NCBI GenBank assembly: GCA_020634315.1
Contig: JACKBV010000001.1
Coordinates: forward strand, 124,001-188,000
DNA length: 64,000 bases
DNA from: Ardenticatenaceae bacterium
Lineage (GTDB): Bacteria > Chloroflexota > Anaerolineae > Promineifilales > Promineifilaceae
Direction of reading: 5' to 3'
Shown here: one piece after another, positions 37,401-45,629 of the stretch
Layout: every line of letters begins with the position of its first letter
Numbering within the stretch: the stretch's first letter is position 1
Program-made: the position numbers and the translations under genes
Notes under the pieces: model-generated
Database searches by the model: none
Told to the model about the DNA's origin: nothing
Seen by the model: the letters and a program-made list of their open reading frames with translations, nothing else

Positions 37401-40400
37401 GCAAAAGCCGCCGCCTGCGCCAAAATCAGCGCCTGCCGGAAACGGCCGTTTGCCACCGGCAATGCCGCCATCGTCGCAAACCCAGCCTGGCGCAGCAGGT
37501 CATACCATGTCGCTTGCGCAATTAGCGGATAATCGGGGCGTGTCGCCGTATCGGTAAAGCGCCACCAGCCATCCGTCAGGCCAAACGTAATGTCCACCCA
37601 ATTTTCCGGGCCGGTTCCTTCCACCAGCAGCAGCATACCACCAGGGGCAAGCAGCTGTCGCGTGTGCGCCAACGTTTGCGTCAAATCGACGGTGGCGTGC
37701 AGCACATTCACCGCCAAAATCAGGTCAAACTGCTGTCCGGCAAACCCTTGTGCCGCCGGATCACGTTCAATATCCAACACCTGGTATTGCACAAAATCGT
37801 ACTGCGCGAAGCGTTCTTCGGCGCGGCTCAAAAACAGGGGGCCAATGTCCGTGAACACGTATTGCGTGCGCTGCGCTGGCAAAACAGGGAGAACAGACGA
37901 CGTGGTGCCGCCGGTGCCGCCGCCAATCTCTAGCATGCGCAACGGCCGTTCCGCTGGAAGCTGAGCCAGCGCCGCCTGCACACTTTGCGCCACCATCTCG
38001 TTAAACACACGCGCCTGCGGCGATTCACGATACAACTGCTCGGCAATCTCCACCGAGCCGCCAGGGAAAAGCAGCGCCAATGGGTCTTGCTTGCCCGCCA
38101 AAACACGCGCCAATTCTTGCCCGCATTTGCCGGTCAAGATGATTTGTGCCTGCGAAGCGGGATATGCTTGCTGCAAGGCTTGCCACTGCCCCGTCAGATC
38201 GACAACAGGAGGCACGGCCGTTACCAGCCAGCCATCCCCATCTTGTTGCAGCCAACCCGCCGCGCTCAACATACCCAAGAAATGGGCCAGGAGACGGCCG
38301 TATCGTGGCACAACGCCTAACTGCTGCTGCAAAGAAACGGCCGTAACCCGTTCCCCCACTGTAAACGGCCAGCCCAACTGTTGCAGCGCCGCCGCCACAT
38401 AAGCGGCGCTCAACGCCTCCAACTGTGGGAACAACTCGTGATAGGCACGCAGGCCATGTTTATCACTCAACGCGCCTAACTGCGGATCAACCTGTTCCGT
38501 AATGGCCGCTGCCGAAACTGAATTTTCGGCAAAAACCTGGTTGCTTCCATCTGGCTTCCAGGCCAACTCGTAATACCAGTCAGCAAAGCCAATGCCCAAT
38601 GCGCTCAACAACGCTTCCTGGCTGGTGCGGCGGAAGGCCAACCCGGTTAAAGCGGCAATGACTTGCCCCTCATCGTTGAGCAGGCGCACATCTCCGTTTA
38701 GGGTGTCCGGCATTGCAGCATCGTTGTCAGGCATGTGCAGGGTAATATGGCTCCACACTTGCTCGCCGGGACGGCCGTATACCTGCACGTCGCCCAGGCT
38801 CATGGGCAAATAGGTGTCGGTGCCGCTCAAATTAACGGCCGTGCCAAAAAACTGCAAACACGCATCCAACAACGACGGATGCACCTGGAACAAATTCCCT
38901 TCACTCGCCACCGCTTGCGGCAAACGAATCCGCCCCAACGCTTCGCCCTCGCGCCACCACACCTGCGTCACACCCTGCATCGCCGCGCCAAAATGGAAGC
39001 CACGCTCATGCAGCCAGGCATAATGTTCAGCGCCGCTGCGCGTGTTCGTGCAGCGAGCCTGCACCTCAGCAAGGATTGTGCCGATTGGTTCTGGCTGCTG
39101 CGCCCCATTTGCACGCAGCAGCCCCGTCGCGTGCATCTGCCATGTCGCCTCATCCATCTCTGGCTGGCTGAACAACTCAAAGCGTGCCACGCCATCCCGC
39201 TCTGGCGTCACCACCAACTGCACCGCGCGGTAATCCTCGTCAGCAAAGACCATCGGCTCGTGAATGATGACATCTTCCAGAGCATGTGCGCCGGGGCCAA
39301 ATTGCTGCTGCGCCGCCGCCAGCGCCATTTCCAGGTAAGCGGTCATCGGCAGCAACGGTGTATGCTGCACGCGATGGTCACGAATAAAGCCAAAGGAAGC
39401 TATGCTCAACTCCATCTCAAACTGCGTCTGGCGCAGTGCCGAACGCAGCCGCCGCCCCAACAATGGGTGAACGGCATCAGGAAGCTGGCGCGGCCGTTGG
39501 GTTGTCGCCGCTCTTTGCGGCAGCCAATATCGTTTGCGTTGGAATGGATAGGTGGGTAACTGTTGTTTGCGGCGCACATAGGGCCGGTCAAATCCGGCCC
39601 AATCGACAGCAACGCCATGCACCCACAACTGCCCCAAACTGCCCAACATCTGCTCCCAATCATCCTTGTTTTGGCGCAGCGAAGGCAAGTAAGCGGGTTC
39701 ATACCCTTTTTGTGTGGGCGTGATGCGCCGGGCCATGCCTAACAGCGTTGGCTGCGGGCCAATCTCCAACAAAACATCGACCTGATTGGCGTACAAGGTT
39801 TCTACGGCGGGAGCAAATTGCACGGCCGCACGCACATGGTCGCGCCAATAGGCTGCGTTGGCTGCCGTCTCGCCCATCGCCAACACCCCACTCACATTGG
39901 AAATGAGGCGCAGCTGCGGCGGGCTGTACTGCACGGTGGCTGCCACCGCGGCAAATTCGTCGAGCATTGGCTCCATCAGCGGCGAATGGAAAGCGTGCGA
40001 GACAACGAGCGGACGCGACTTGATGCCTTGTGCGGCAAAAGCGTCACAAATGGCGGCAACGGCCGTTCCCACACCAGAAATAACAATATTCGACGGCCCA
40101 TTAACGGCCGCAATCGAAACTTCAGCAGCATACGGGGCGATGGCCGCGGCAACGGCCGTTTCCTCGGCAAAAATCGCCGCCATTGCCCCACCCGTCGGCA
40201 GCGCTTGCATCAAACGGCCACGCGCAGCAATCAGCTTCAAGCCATCCGCCAGGCTAAACACGCCCGCCAGACACGCCGCCACATACTCGCCCACACTGTG
40301 CCCCATCACATAATCTGGCTGCACACCCCACGACAGCCACAACTGCGCCAGCGCATATTCCAGCGCAAACAAAGCTGGCTGTGTATACGCCGTCTCATTA

Positions 40401-42277
40401 ATCAAAGATTGATCATCGTCTGCCGATGACGGATCACGAAAAACAACTTCAAGCAGGGGATGTTGCAGATACGGCCGTAACAGCGCATCGCACTCATCCA
40501 ACGCCGCGCGGAACACCGGCTGCGTGGCGTACAACTGCCGCCCCATGCCTGTGTACTGCGCTCCCTGTCCGGTGAAAAGAAACGCAATTTTCGGCGGGTC
40601 GCTCTGCGTCACTTGTGCCGCCGCAATGCCTTTCACCTCTTCTCCGGCAGCAAAAGCCGCCAATTTTTGCTGAGCTTGCGCGGCAGAAACGGCCGTTACC
40701 GCCAACCGCTGCCCCAACTGCGCCCGCCCCGTGTTCATCGTGTAGGCCACATCCGCCACATTTGCCGCTTCCGTCAGGTGGTCAGCCATGTGTCGCGCCA
40801 GCTCACCCAGCGCCGCACCATTTTTGGCGGAAAGGGTGAGCAAATGTAACGGCCGTTCTTCTGGCATAACGGCCGTTTCGGGTGCGGCCGTTTCCGGCGC
40901 CGCTTCCACCACCAGATGCACATTCGTCCCGCTAAAACCAAAGGAACTCAGCCCGGCAATTAATGGCGCAGCGGCAGGCCAGGGCGTCAGCTTGGTCGGC
41001 ACAGCCACCGGCAGTTCTGCCCAGGGAATAAACGGGTTCGGCTCCTGTAAATGCAAATGGGGCGGGATGGTGCGCTCTTGCAGCGCCTTCACCACTTTTA
41101 CCAAACCCACCACGCCAGCGGCCGTTTCCAAATGGCCGACGTTGGTTTTCACCGAGCCAAGCAGCAGCGGCTTGTCTGCGGTACGTCCCGCGCCGAGCGC
41201 CGCCGCCAACGCCTGCACTTCAATGGGATCGCCCAATGATGTGCCCGTCCCGTGACACTCCACGTAGGTGACATCGGCTGGCTGCACCTGCGCATTTGCC
41301 AATGCCTCGCGAATGACGGCTTCTTGTGCCGGGCCGTTGGGTGCGGTCAGGCCACTGCTGGCACCGTCCTGGTTAACGGCCGTTCCCCGAATCACCGCCA
41401 ACACAGCATCCCCATCACGCCGCGCATCAGAGAGCCGCTTCAGCACAATCATGCCCACGCCCTCGCCGCGCACGTAGCCATCGGCACGCGCATCAAAGGT
41501 CTGGCAACGGCCGTTAGCCGACATCATCTTGTAGCGCGACAAAGCAATCGTCGGTTCTGGCACAAGCATCACATTCACGCCACCCGCCAGCGCCATATTG
41601 CACTCGCCGCTGCGCAAACTCTGGCACGCCAGATGAATCGCCACCAGCGACGAGGAGCAAGCGGTATCAATAGAAACACTCGGCCCTTGCAGCCCCAACA
41701 CATACGAAAGACGCCCGGAAGCAATACTCCGCGCCACGCCGGAGCCATAATACGCGCCAATCTCCTCAATGCCCCCATCTGCCAGATGGATCTGCCCGTA
41801 ATCCTCCGCCAAAATGCCGACAAAGACACCGGTGCGGCTGCCTGCCAATTGGTCTGGTGCCTGCGCCGCATTTTCCAACGCTTCCCAGGTCACCTCCAAC
41901 AGCAGCCGCTGCTGTGGATCCATGCTCACAGCCTCGCGCGGCGTAATGCCAAAAAACTGCGGGTCGAATTGATCGACCTGATCCAGAAAAGCGCCCCAAC
42001 GCGTATACATTTTGCCCGGCGCATCCGGGTCAGGATCATAATAGGCATCCACGTCCCAACGATCCGCAGGCACTTCCCCCACCGTATCCACGCCATCGCG
42101 CAGCAGTTCCCAAAACGAGTCGGCGTCATGTGCGCCGCCAGGGAAACGGCAGCCAATGCCGACAATGGCAATGGGTTCACGTTTCGCCTGCTCGACGGCT
42201 TCCAGCCGCGCTTGCATCTTCTCTAGCGCCAGCAGCGCCCGCTTCAATGGCGATGCTTGTTGGGCCTCATTACTCAT
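34493..42277 (-). CDS. Gene E: fully reducing, C-methylating PKS module, KS-AT-DH-CMeT-ER-KR-ACP
   Basis: 2594 residues, the fullest domain set in the window. Docking helix SPLKRALLALEKMQARL, then KS about 33-455 (DTACSSSL, ECHGTGT). AT about 563-862 (GHSVGEY, HAFH: malonyl). DH about 936-1212 has DHRVQHTPLLP, with His in place of the motif Gly, and LLDACLQ. CMeT about 1395-1620 has LEIGGGTGGTT. ER about 1835-2133 has QAASGGVGMAAVQLA. KR about 2178-2340 has TGGLAGLGL, LDD and NHAAANAF (His at the catalytic Tyr position, codon 35309-35311). ACP is near 2500 (MGLDSLMAVEL). The unit produced should be saturated and alpha-methyl branched. GGGAG about 8 bases upstream supports the ATG. The linker before the ACP (about 2420-2465) is long, charged and unlike the other modules; the tail ends LSDDEVDRLLADL. 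Confidence 0.94.
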   Translation of the reverse strand: MSNEAQQASPLKRALLALEKMQARLEAVEQAKREPIAIVGIGCRFPGGAHDADSFWELLRDGVDTVGEVPADRWDVDAYYDPDPDAPGKMYTRWGAFLDQVDQFDPQFFGITPREAVSMDPQQRLLLEVTWEALENAAQAPDQLAGSRTGVFVGILAEDYGQIHLADGGIEEIGAYYGSGVARSIASGRLSYVLGLQGPSVSIDTACSSSLVAIHLACQSLRSGECNMALAGGVNVMLVPEPTIALSRYKMMSANGRCQTFDARADGYVRGEGVGMIVLKRLSDARRDGDAVLAVIRGTAVNQDGASSGLTAPNGPAQEAVIREALANAQVQPADVTYVECHGTGTSLGDPIEVQALAAALGAGRTADKPLLLGSVKTNVGHLETAAGVVGLVKVVKALQERTIPPHLHLQEPNPFIPWAELPVAVPTKLTPWPAAAPLIAGLSSFGFSGTNVHLVVEAAPETAAPETAVMPEERPLHLLTLSAKNGAALGELARHMADHLTEAANVADVAYTMNTGRAQLGQRLAVTAVSAAQAQQKLAAFAAGEEVKGIAAAQVTQSDPPKIAFLFTGQGAQYTGMGRQLYATQPVFRAALDECDALLRPYLQHPLLEVVFRDPSSADDDQSLINETAYTQPALFALEYALAQLWLSWGVQPDYVMGHSVGEYVAACLAGVFSLADGLKLIAARGRLMQALPTGGAMAAIFAEETAVAAAIAPYAAEVSIAAVNGPSNIVISGVGTAVAAICDAFAAQGIKSRPLVVSHAFHSPLMEPMLDEFAAVAATVQYSPPQLRLISNVSGVLAMGETAANAAYWRDHVRAAVQFAPAVETLYANQVDVLLEIGPQPTLLGMARRITPTQKGYEPAYLPSLRQNKDDWEQMLGSLGQLWVHGVAVDWAGFDRPYVRRKQQLPTYPFQRKRYWLPQRAATTQRPRQLPDAVHPLLGRRLRSALRQTQFEMELSIASFGFIRDHRVQHTPLLPMTAYLEMALAAAQQQFGPGAHALEDVIIHEPMVFADEDYRAVQLVVTPERDGVARFELFSQPEMDEATWQMHATGLLRANGAQQPEPIGTILAEVQARCTNTRSGAEHYAWLHERGFHFGAAMQGVTQVWWREGEALGRIRLPQAVASEGNLFQVHPSLLDACLQFFGTAVNLSGTDTYLPMSLGDVQVYGRPGEQVWSHITLHMPDNDAAMPDTLNGDVRLLNDEGQVIAALTGLAFRRTSQEALLSALGIGFADWYYELAWKPDGSNQVFAENSVSAAAITEQVDPQLGALSDKHGLRAYHELFPQLEALSAAYVAAALQQLGWPFTVGERVTAVSLQQQLGVVPRYGRLLAHFLGMLSAAGWLQQDGDGWLVTAVPPVVDLTGQWQALQQAYPASQAQIILTGKCGQELARVLAGKQDPLALLFPGGSVEIAEQLYRESPQARVFNEMVAQSVQAALAQLPAERPLRMLEIGGGTGGTTSSVLPVLPAQRTQYVFTDIGPLFLSRAEERFAQYDFVQYQVLDIERDPAAQGFAGQQFDLILAVNVLHATVDLTQTLAHTRQLLAPGGMLLLVEGTGPENWVDITFGLTDGWWRFTDTATRPDYPLIAQATWYDLLRQAGFATMAALPVANGRFRQALILAQAAAFAQAGHWLILHDSAGIGQAAAAQLAAQGESCTLIPAPTPQTVPDAEQFKQWLAEAGERPLRGVVHLWNLDLPAPVGTESLEPWQRVGTGSIVSLIQALGTLPEPAKLWLVTRGAQPVVAGDVPVVAQAPTWGLSKVIHLEHPELAAVRLDLDPQQDAATQAAILFAELAQPDAETYVAARHGQRYVARLSRCLLKPGEAQPEAPAVRLQKSPDGVLDKMTLAAVERPLPGPDQVEIRVLAAGLNFRDVMNALAMRDDPDPLGGECSGVVTAVGANVTHFAVGDAVMALAAGSFGSYVLADAAFVAQKPAHLSFAEAATFPTAFFTAYYSLHTLGKLQAGDRVLIQAASGGVGMAAVQLAQLAGAEVFATASQPKWEKLRQMGVQHIFNSRTLDFADEIMAVTGGAGVDVVLNSLAGEFVAKSVAVLAQNGRFLEIGKRDVWTPAQFAAARPDADYHLIDLAAGMVEQPDAVSPVFQEVMALVNGGTLQPSPLQTFPLAQAADAFRTMAQTRHIGKIVITQDEEGGEKREESGGKREEGRGGMGDSWRFSSQASVLITGGLAGLGLLTARQLVARGARHLALLGRSGASEAAQAAIAEMEAAGAQIVVLQADVSQAADVARVLAQMAETMPPLRGVIHSAGVLDDATLLRQEWGKFARVMAPKVNGAWLLHTLTRDLPLDFFVLYSSTSALTGSPGQGNHAAANAFMDALAHARQAQGLPALSINWGVWSQIGSAAERQADAWVTAQGAGTIAPEQGMAILMELMAQTKAQVGVLPVDWGRYVRQFAQVPAWLSSLAAEGAKRKGAEMPRVEAQRSEETVETERPFPERPSILQQLADVPAQQRWELLLNHVSEQVVKVVGLESAQDVDPQLPLSDMGLDSLMAVELRNLLTTSLGLARNLPATLVFDYPTATALTDYLAGTILKLEMAAETAVAEDVEMVGETAVANMDDLLADIENLSDDEVDRLLADL
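35774..35844 (-). repeat. Homopurine coding tract in the ER-KR linker of gene E
   Basis: About 70 bases of nearly pure pyrimidine on the plus strand, built from CTCTTCC and CTCTC words, coding a Glu/Gly/Lys/Arg-rich linker (EEGGEKREESGGKREEGRGG). It is the longest such tract in the window. Confidence 0.7.
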
Positions 42278-42330
42278 AAAAATCTCCCGGTTCGTGTTTC
42301 GTAACCCGTAATCAGTTCACGGCCTACAGT

Positions 42331-45300
42331 CTATGCTTCCCCAAACAAATCATCCAACCCCGCCAACTTGTCCAGCAGCAGCGCTTCCGCTTCTTCATCG
42401 GACATCGCGTCAATCTCCGTTTCGCGGGTGGTTAAGTCAAAGTCATCCGTTTCCAATGGTTTGGTGGCGCTGCCAATTTCGATGGATGCAGCGCTGGCAA
42501 ACAGTTTGTCGTGCAAATAAACGGCAATTGCCTCTAGCGAAGGATGGTCAAAAACCAGTGTCGCTGGCAGCATAGCCGCCAAATCCAGGCCACTGGTAAG
42601 GCGGCTGCGCAGTTCCACAGCCATGAGCGAATCCAACCCAACATCGAGCAAACGCCGTCGTCGGTCAAGTGGCTGCGCCGGGTCCAGGCGCAAAATACGC
42701 ATCACATGACCACGCACAAAATCCACCAGCAGCGGCAGCCTATCCGCCGCCAGTGCCGCCGTTAACTCATCCACAAAACGCAGCCCTTTGGCTTCTGCCA
42801 CATCTTCCGGCTTCTCTTCACTTTGCGCCTTCGCGCCTCCGTGTTGAACATCCCCCGCGTCTTGGCGTTGCACCCACTGCCCGCGCACCTGCTCTGTCCA
42901 ATAGGCAGCGTGCGCCCAGGGATAGGTGGGCAGCGGCACGCGGCGGCGTGCATATGGTTGGTCAAAGGCATCCCAATCGAGGGGGATGCCATGCACCCAT
43001 AACGAAGCGGCGCTCTCTAACATTTGCACCCAGGCATCCCAATCGGGGCGCAGTGATGGCAGCCAAAGTCCTGATGTATCCACGCGCGACCAAAAGCGCT
43101 GCGCGATGCCTAACAAGGTCGGCTGCGGCCCAATTTCGACAAAGACCGTGTGTCCATCGGCATACAATGTTTCCATGGCACGCATAAATTGCACGGGCTG
43201 GCGCAGATGACGCCGCCAATAGGCACCATTAGTCACCTCAACGGCCGTTACCAATTCCCCCGTCGTGCAAGAGACCAAGCCCAACTGCGGCGGCGCATAA
43301 GTGATGCTGTTCGCCACAGCCTCAAACTCATCCAAAATGGGGTCTAGAAAACGGGAATGTGCCGCCTGGGCAATTGCCAGCCGCCGAAACTTGATGCCTT
43401 GCGCTTCACACGCCTGCGTAATGGCTTGCACGGCCGTTTTGCTGCCAGCCACCACCACGTTGCTCGGCCCATTAATCACGGCAATCGACGCATCTGGCGC
43501 ATGCGGCGCGATCAGCTCGGCAACGGCCGTTTCCCCGGCAAACACCGCCACCATCTCACCCGCACTCGGCAGCGAATCCATCAAGCGGCCACGCGCCGCC
43601 ACCAACTTCAAGCCATCCGCCGCACTAAACACCCCCGCCACACAGGCCGCCACATACTCGCCGACACTGTGACCCAACACAGCCGTTGGCTGCAAGCCCC
43701 AGGAAAGCCACAACTGCGCCAGCGCATACTCCACAGCAAACAGCGCCGGCTGCGCATACGTCATGCGATCCAACAGCGCCTCACTTGCCAAAATATCCAG
43801 CAGTGGCACATCGACCAGCGGCTGCATCAACGCCGCGCACGCATCCAACGCCGCGCGGTAAACGGGCTGCGTCTCATAAAGCTGCTGCCCCATCCCTACG
43901 TACTGCGCACCGTGCCCGGTAAAAAGAAACGCCACTTCCGGCGCATTCGTCGCCAGCCGTGTGTGCTGGAACAGCCCTAAAGGCTCTTCTCCGGCGAGAA
44001 AAGCGTCCAGTTTATTGCGTGCCTCAACGGCCGTTTCCGCTGTCAGCGCCAGCCGATGGGTAAAATTGCCCCGCCCGACATTGGCCGTAAAACAAATATC
44101 GCCCAAATCGGCAGTCGATGTTGCCAAATAGTCACGGTATTGCAGCGCCAACTGCCGCAGCCCTTTCTCTTGCTTGGCGGTGAGCTTGAGCAGGTGCAAC
44201 GGCCGTTCCTGCACTTTCTCCACTGGGGCAGCCGCCGCGGCCGCTTCCAGCACCACATGAACATTCGTGCCGCTAAACCCAAACGAACTGACAGCCGCCA
44301 GGGAACGGCCGTTAATTTGCGGAAACGGCATCTGTCGCGTCGGCACATCAATCGGCAAGTCATCCCAGGAAATATACGGGTTCAACGTTTGCAAATGCAG
44401 GTGCGGCGGAATTTCGCCGTGCTGCAAAGCCAGCGCCGCCTTCATCAATCCGGCCACACCGGCAACCGCTTCCAAATGGCCCAAATTCGTCTTGATCGAG
44501 CCAATTTGCAGCCGATTTTGCGGCGTGCGTCCTTCGCGCAGCACCGCACCCAACGCCTGCACTTCAATCGGATCGCCCAATTCAGTGCCCGTGCCATGCG
44601 TCTCCACATATCCAATTTCGCCCGGCTTCACGTCCGCATTGCGCAGCGCCGCCCGAATCACACGCTCCTGCGACAGACCATTGGGCGCGGTCAAGCCACT
44701 GCTGCGTCCATCCTGATTCATCGCCGAACCACGAATAACGGCAATGATGTGATCGCCCGCCGCCTGCGCATCAGACAGCCGCTTCAGCACAACCACGCCG
44801 CACCCTTCAGCCCGCACAAAACCATCCGCACGCGCATCAAACGCTTTGCAACGGCCGTCCGCAGCCATCATCTGCGCCTTGGAAAAGCCAATCAAAATCT
44901 CCGGCAGCAAGATGGCATTAACGCCACCTGCCAAAGCCATATCACATTCACCGCTGCGCAAACTGTTCACCGCCAGATGCACCGCCACCAACGAGGAAGA
45001 GCAAGCGGTATCCAGAGAAACAGCCGGGCCTTCCAGCCCCAGGCAATAAGCAATACGCCCCGATGCCGCACTGTGCGCAATCCCTTGCGCCAGATAAGAA
45101 TCAATCTCATTTTGATCGCCGTTAAGCAGCAGCTGTGCATAATCGCTGCTGGAAATGCCCACAAACACGCCCGTCTGACTGCCAACCAACGCTTCCGAGG
45201 CATGTCCGGCATCTTCCAACGCTTCCCAACTCACCTCCAACAGCAGCCGCTGCTGCGGATCCAGGCTCATCGCCTCGCGCGGCGAAATGCCAAAAAATTG

Positions 45301-45624
45301 CGGATCAAACTGCGCCACACCGTCGATAAAACCGCCCCAGCGCGTAGACATTTTGCCAGGAGCCATTGAATCGGTGTCGTAATACGCATCAATCGGCCAA
45401 CGGTCAGGCGGCACTTCGCTGATGGCGTCCACACCATCGCGCAGCAAGTCCCACAACTGCGCCGCACTGTTCGCCCCACCGGGGAAACGCAGCCCCATGC
45501 CCACAATCGCTATCGGTTCGGTGCGTGCGTGCTCTAACGCGTCCAGTTTGGCACGCATCTCGCGCAGTTCAAATAAAGCACGCTTGACCGGAGAAAGCTC
45601 AGCTAGTTGATTGGTATCGCTCAT
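42331..45624 (-). CDS. Gene D: minimal PKS module, KS-AT-ACP
   Basis: 1097 residues, the shortest module. Docking helix LSPVKRALFELREMRAKL; KS about 37-445 (DTACSSSL, ETHGTGT); AT about 567-865 with GHSVGEY but QAAHS where malonyl-type domains have HAFH, so its extender is uncertain. No reductive domains are present: after the AT a short charged linker leads straight to the ACP (VGLDSLMAVEL, about 995). The unit added should keep its beta-keto group. The linker (AGDVQHGGAKAQSEEKPED, about 925-945) is coded by a low-complexity stretch similar to the intergenic element near 2218. The tail EIDAMSDEEAEALLLDKL is a clear docking helix. The gene starts 5 bases after the stop of C, whose last codons hold the AAGGGTGA ribosome site, implying translational coupling. 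Confidence 0.94.
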   Translation of the reverse strand: MSDTNQLAELSPVKRALFELREMRAKLDALEHARTEPIAIVGMGLRFPGGANSAAQLWDLLRDGVDAISEVPPDRWPIDAYYDTDSMAPGKMSTRWGGFIDGVAQFDPQFFGISPREAMSLDPQQRLLLEVSWEALEDAGHASEALVGSQTGVFVGISSSDYAQLLLNGDQNEIDSYLAQGIAHSAASGRIAYCLGLEGPAVSLDTACSSSLVAVHLAVNSLRSGECDMALAGGVNAILLPEILIGFSKAQMMAADGRCKAFDARADGFVRAEGCGVVVLKRLSDAQAAGDHIIAVIRGSAMNQDGRSSGLTAPNGLSQERVIRAALRNADVKPGEIGYVETHGTGTELGDPIEVQALGAVLREGRTPQNRLQIGSIKTNLGHLEAVAGVAGLMKAALALQHGEIPPHLHLQTLNPYISWDDLPIDVPTRQMPFPQINGRSLAAVSSFGFSGTNVHVVLEAAAAAAPVEKVQERPLHLLKLTAKQEKGLRQLALQYRDYLATSTADLGDICFTANVGRGNFTHRLALTAETAVEARNKLDAFLAGEEPLGLFQHTRLATNAPEVAFLFTGHGAQYVGMGQQLYETQPVYRAALDACAALMQPLVDVPLLDILASEALLDRMTYAQPALFAVEYALAQLWLSWGLQPTAVLGHSVGEYVAACVAGVFSAADGLKLVAARGRLMDSLPSAGEMVAVFAGETAVAELIAPHAPDASIAVINGPSNVVVAGSKTAVQAITQACEAQGIKFRRLAIAQAAHSRFLDPILDEFEAVANSITYAPPQLGLVSCTTGELVTAVEVTNGAYWRRHLRQPVQFMRAMETLYADGHTVFVEIGPQPTLLGIAQRFWSRVDTSGLWLPSLRPDWDAWVQMLESAASLWVHGIPLDWDAFDQPYARRRVPLPTYPWAHAAYWTEQVRGQWVQRQDAGDVQHGGAKAQSEEKPEDVAEAKGLRFVDELTAALAADRLPLLVDFVRGHVMRILRLDPAQPLDRRRRLLDVGLDSLMAVELRSRLTSGLDLAAMLPATLVFDHPSLEAIAVYLHDKLFASAASIEIGSATKPLETDDFDLTTRETEIDAMSDEEAEALLLDKLAGLDDLFGEA

Positions 45625-45629
45625 AAAAT

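Noticed and set aside
42278..42330. TTTCGTAACCCGTAATC words in the D-E gap as a possible dispersed repeat
   Set aside because: Too short and without internal symmetry; I cannot support it from this window alone.
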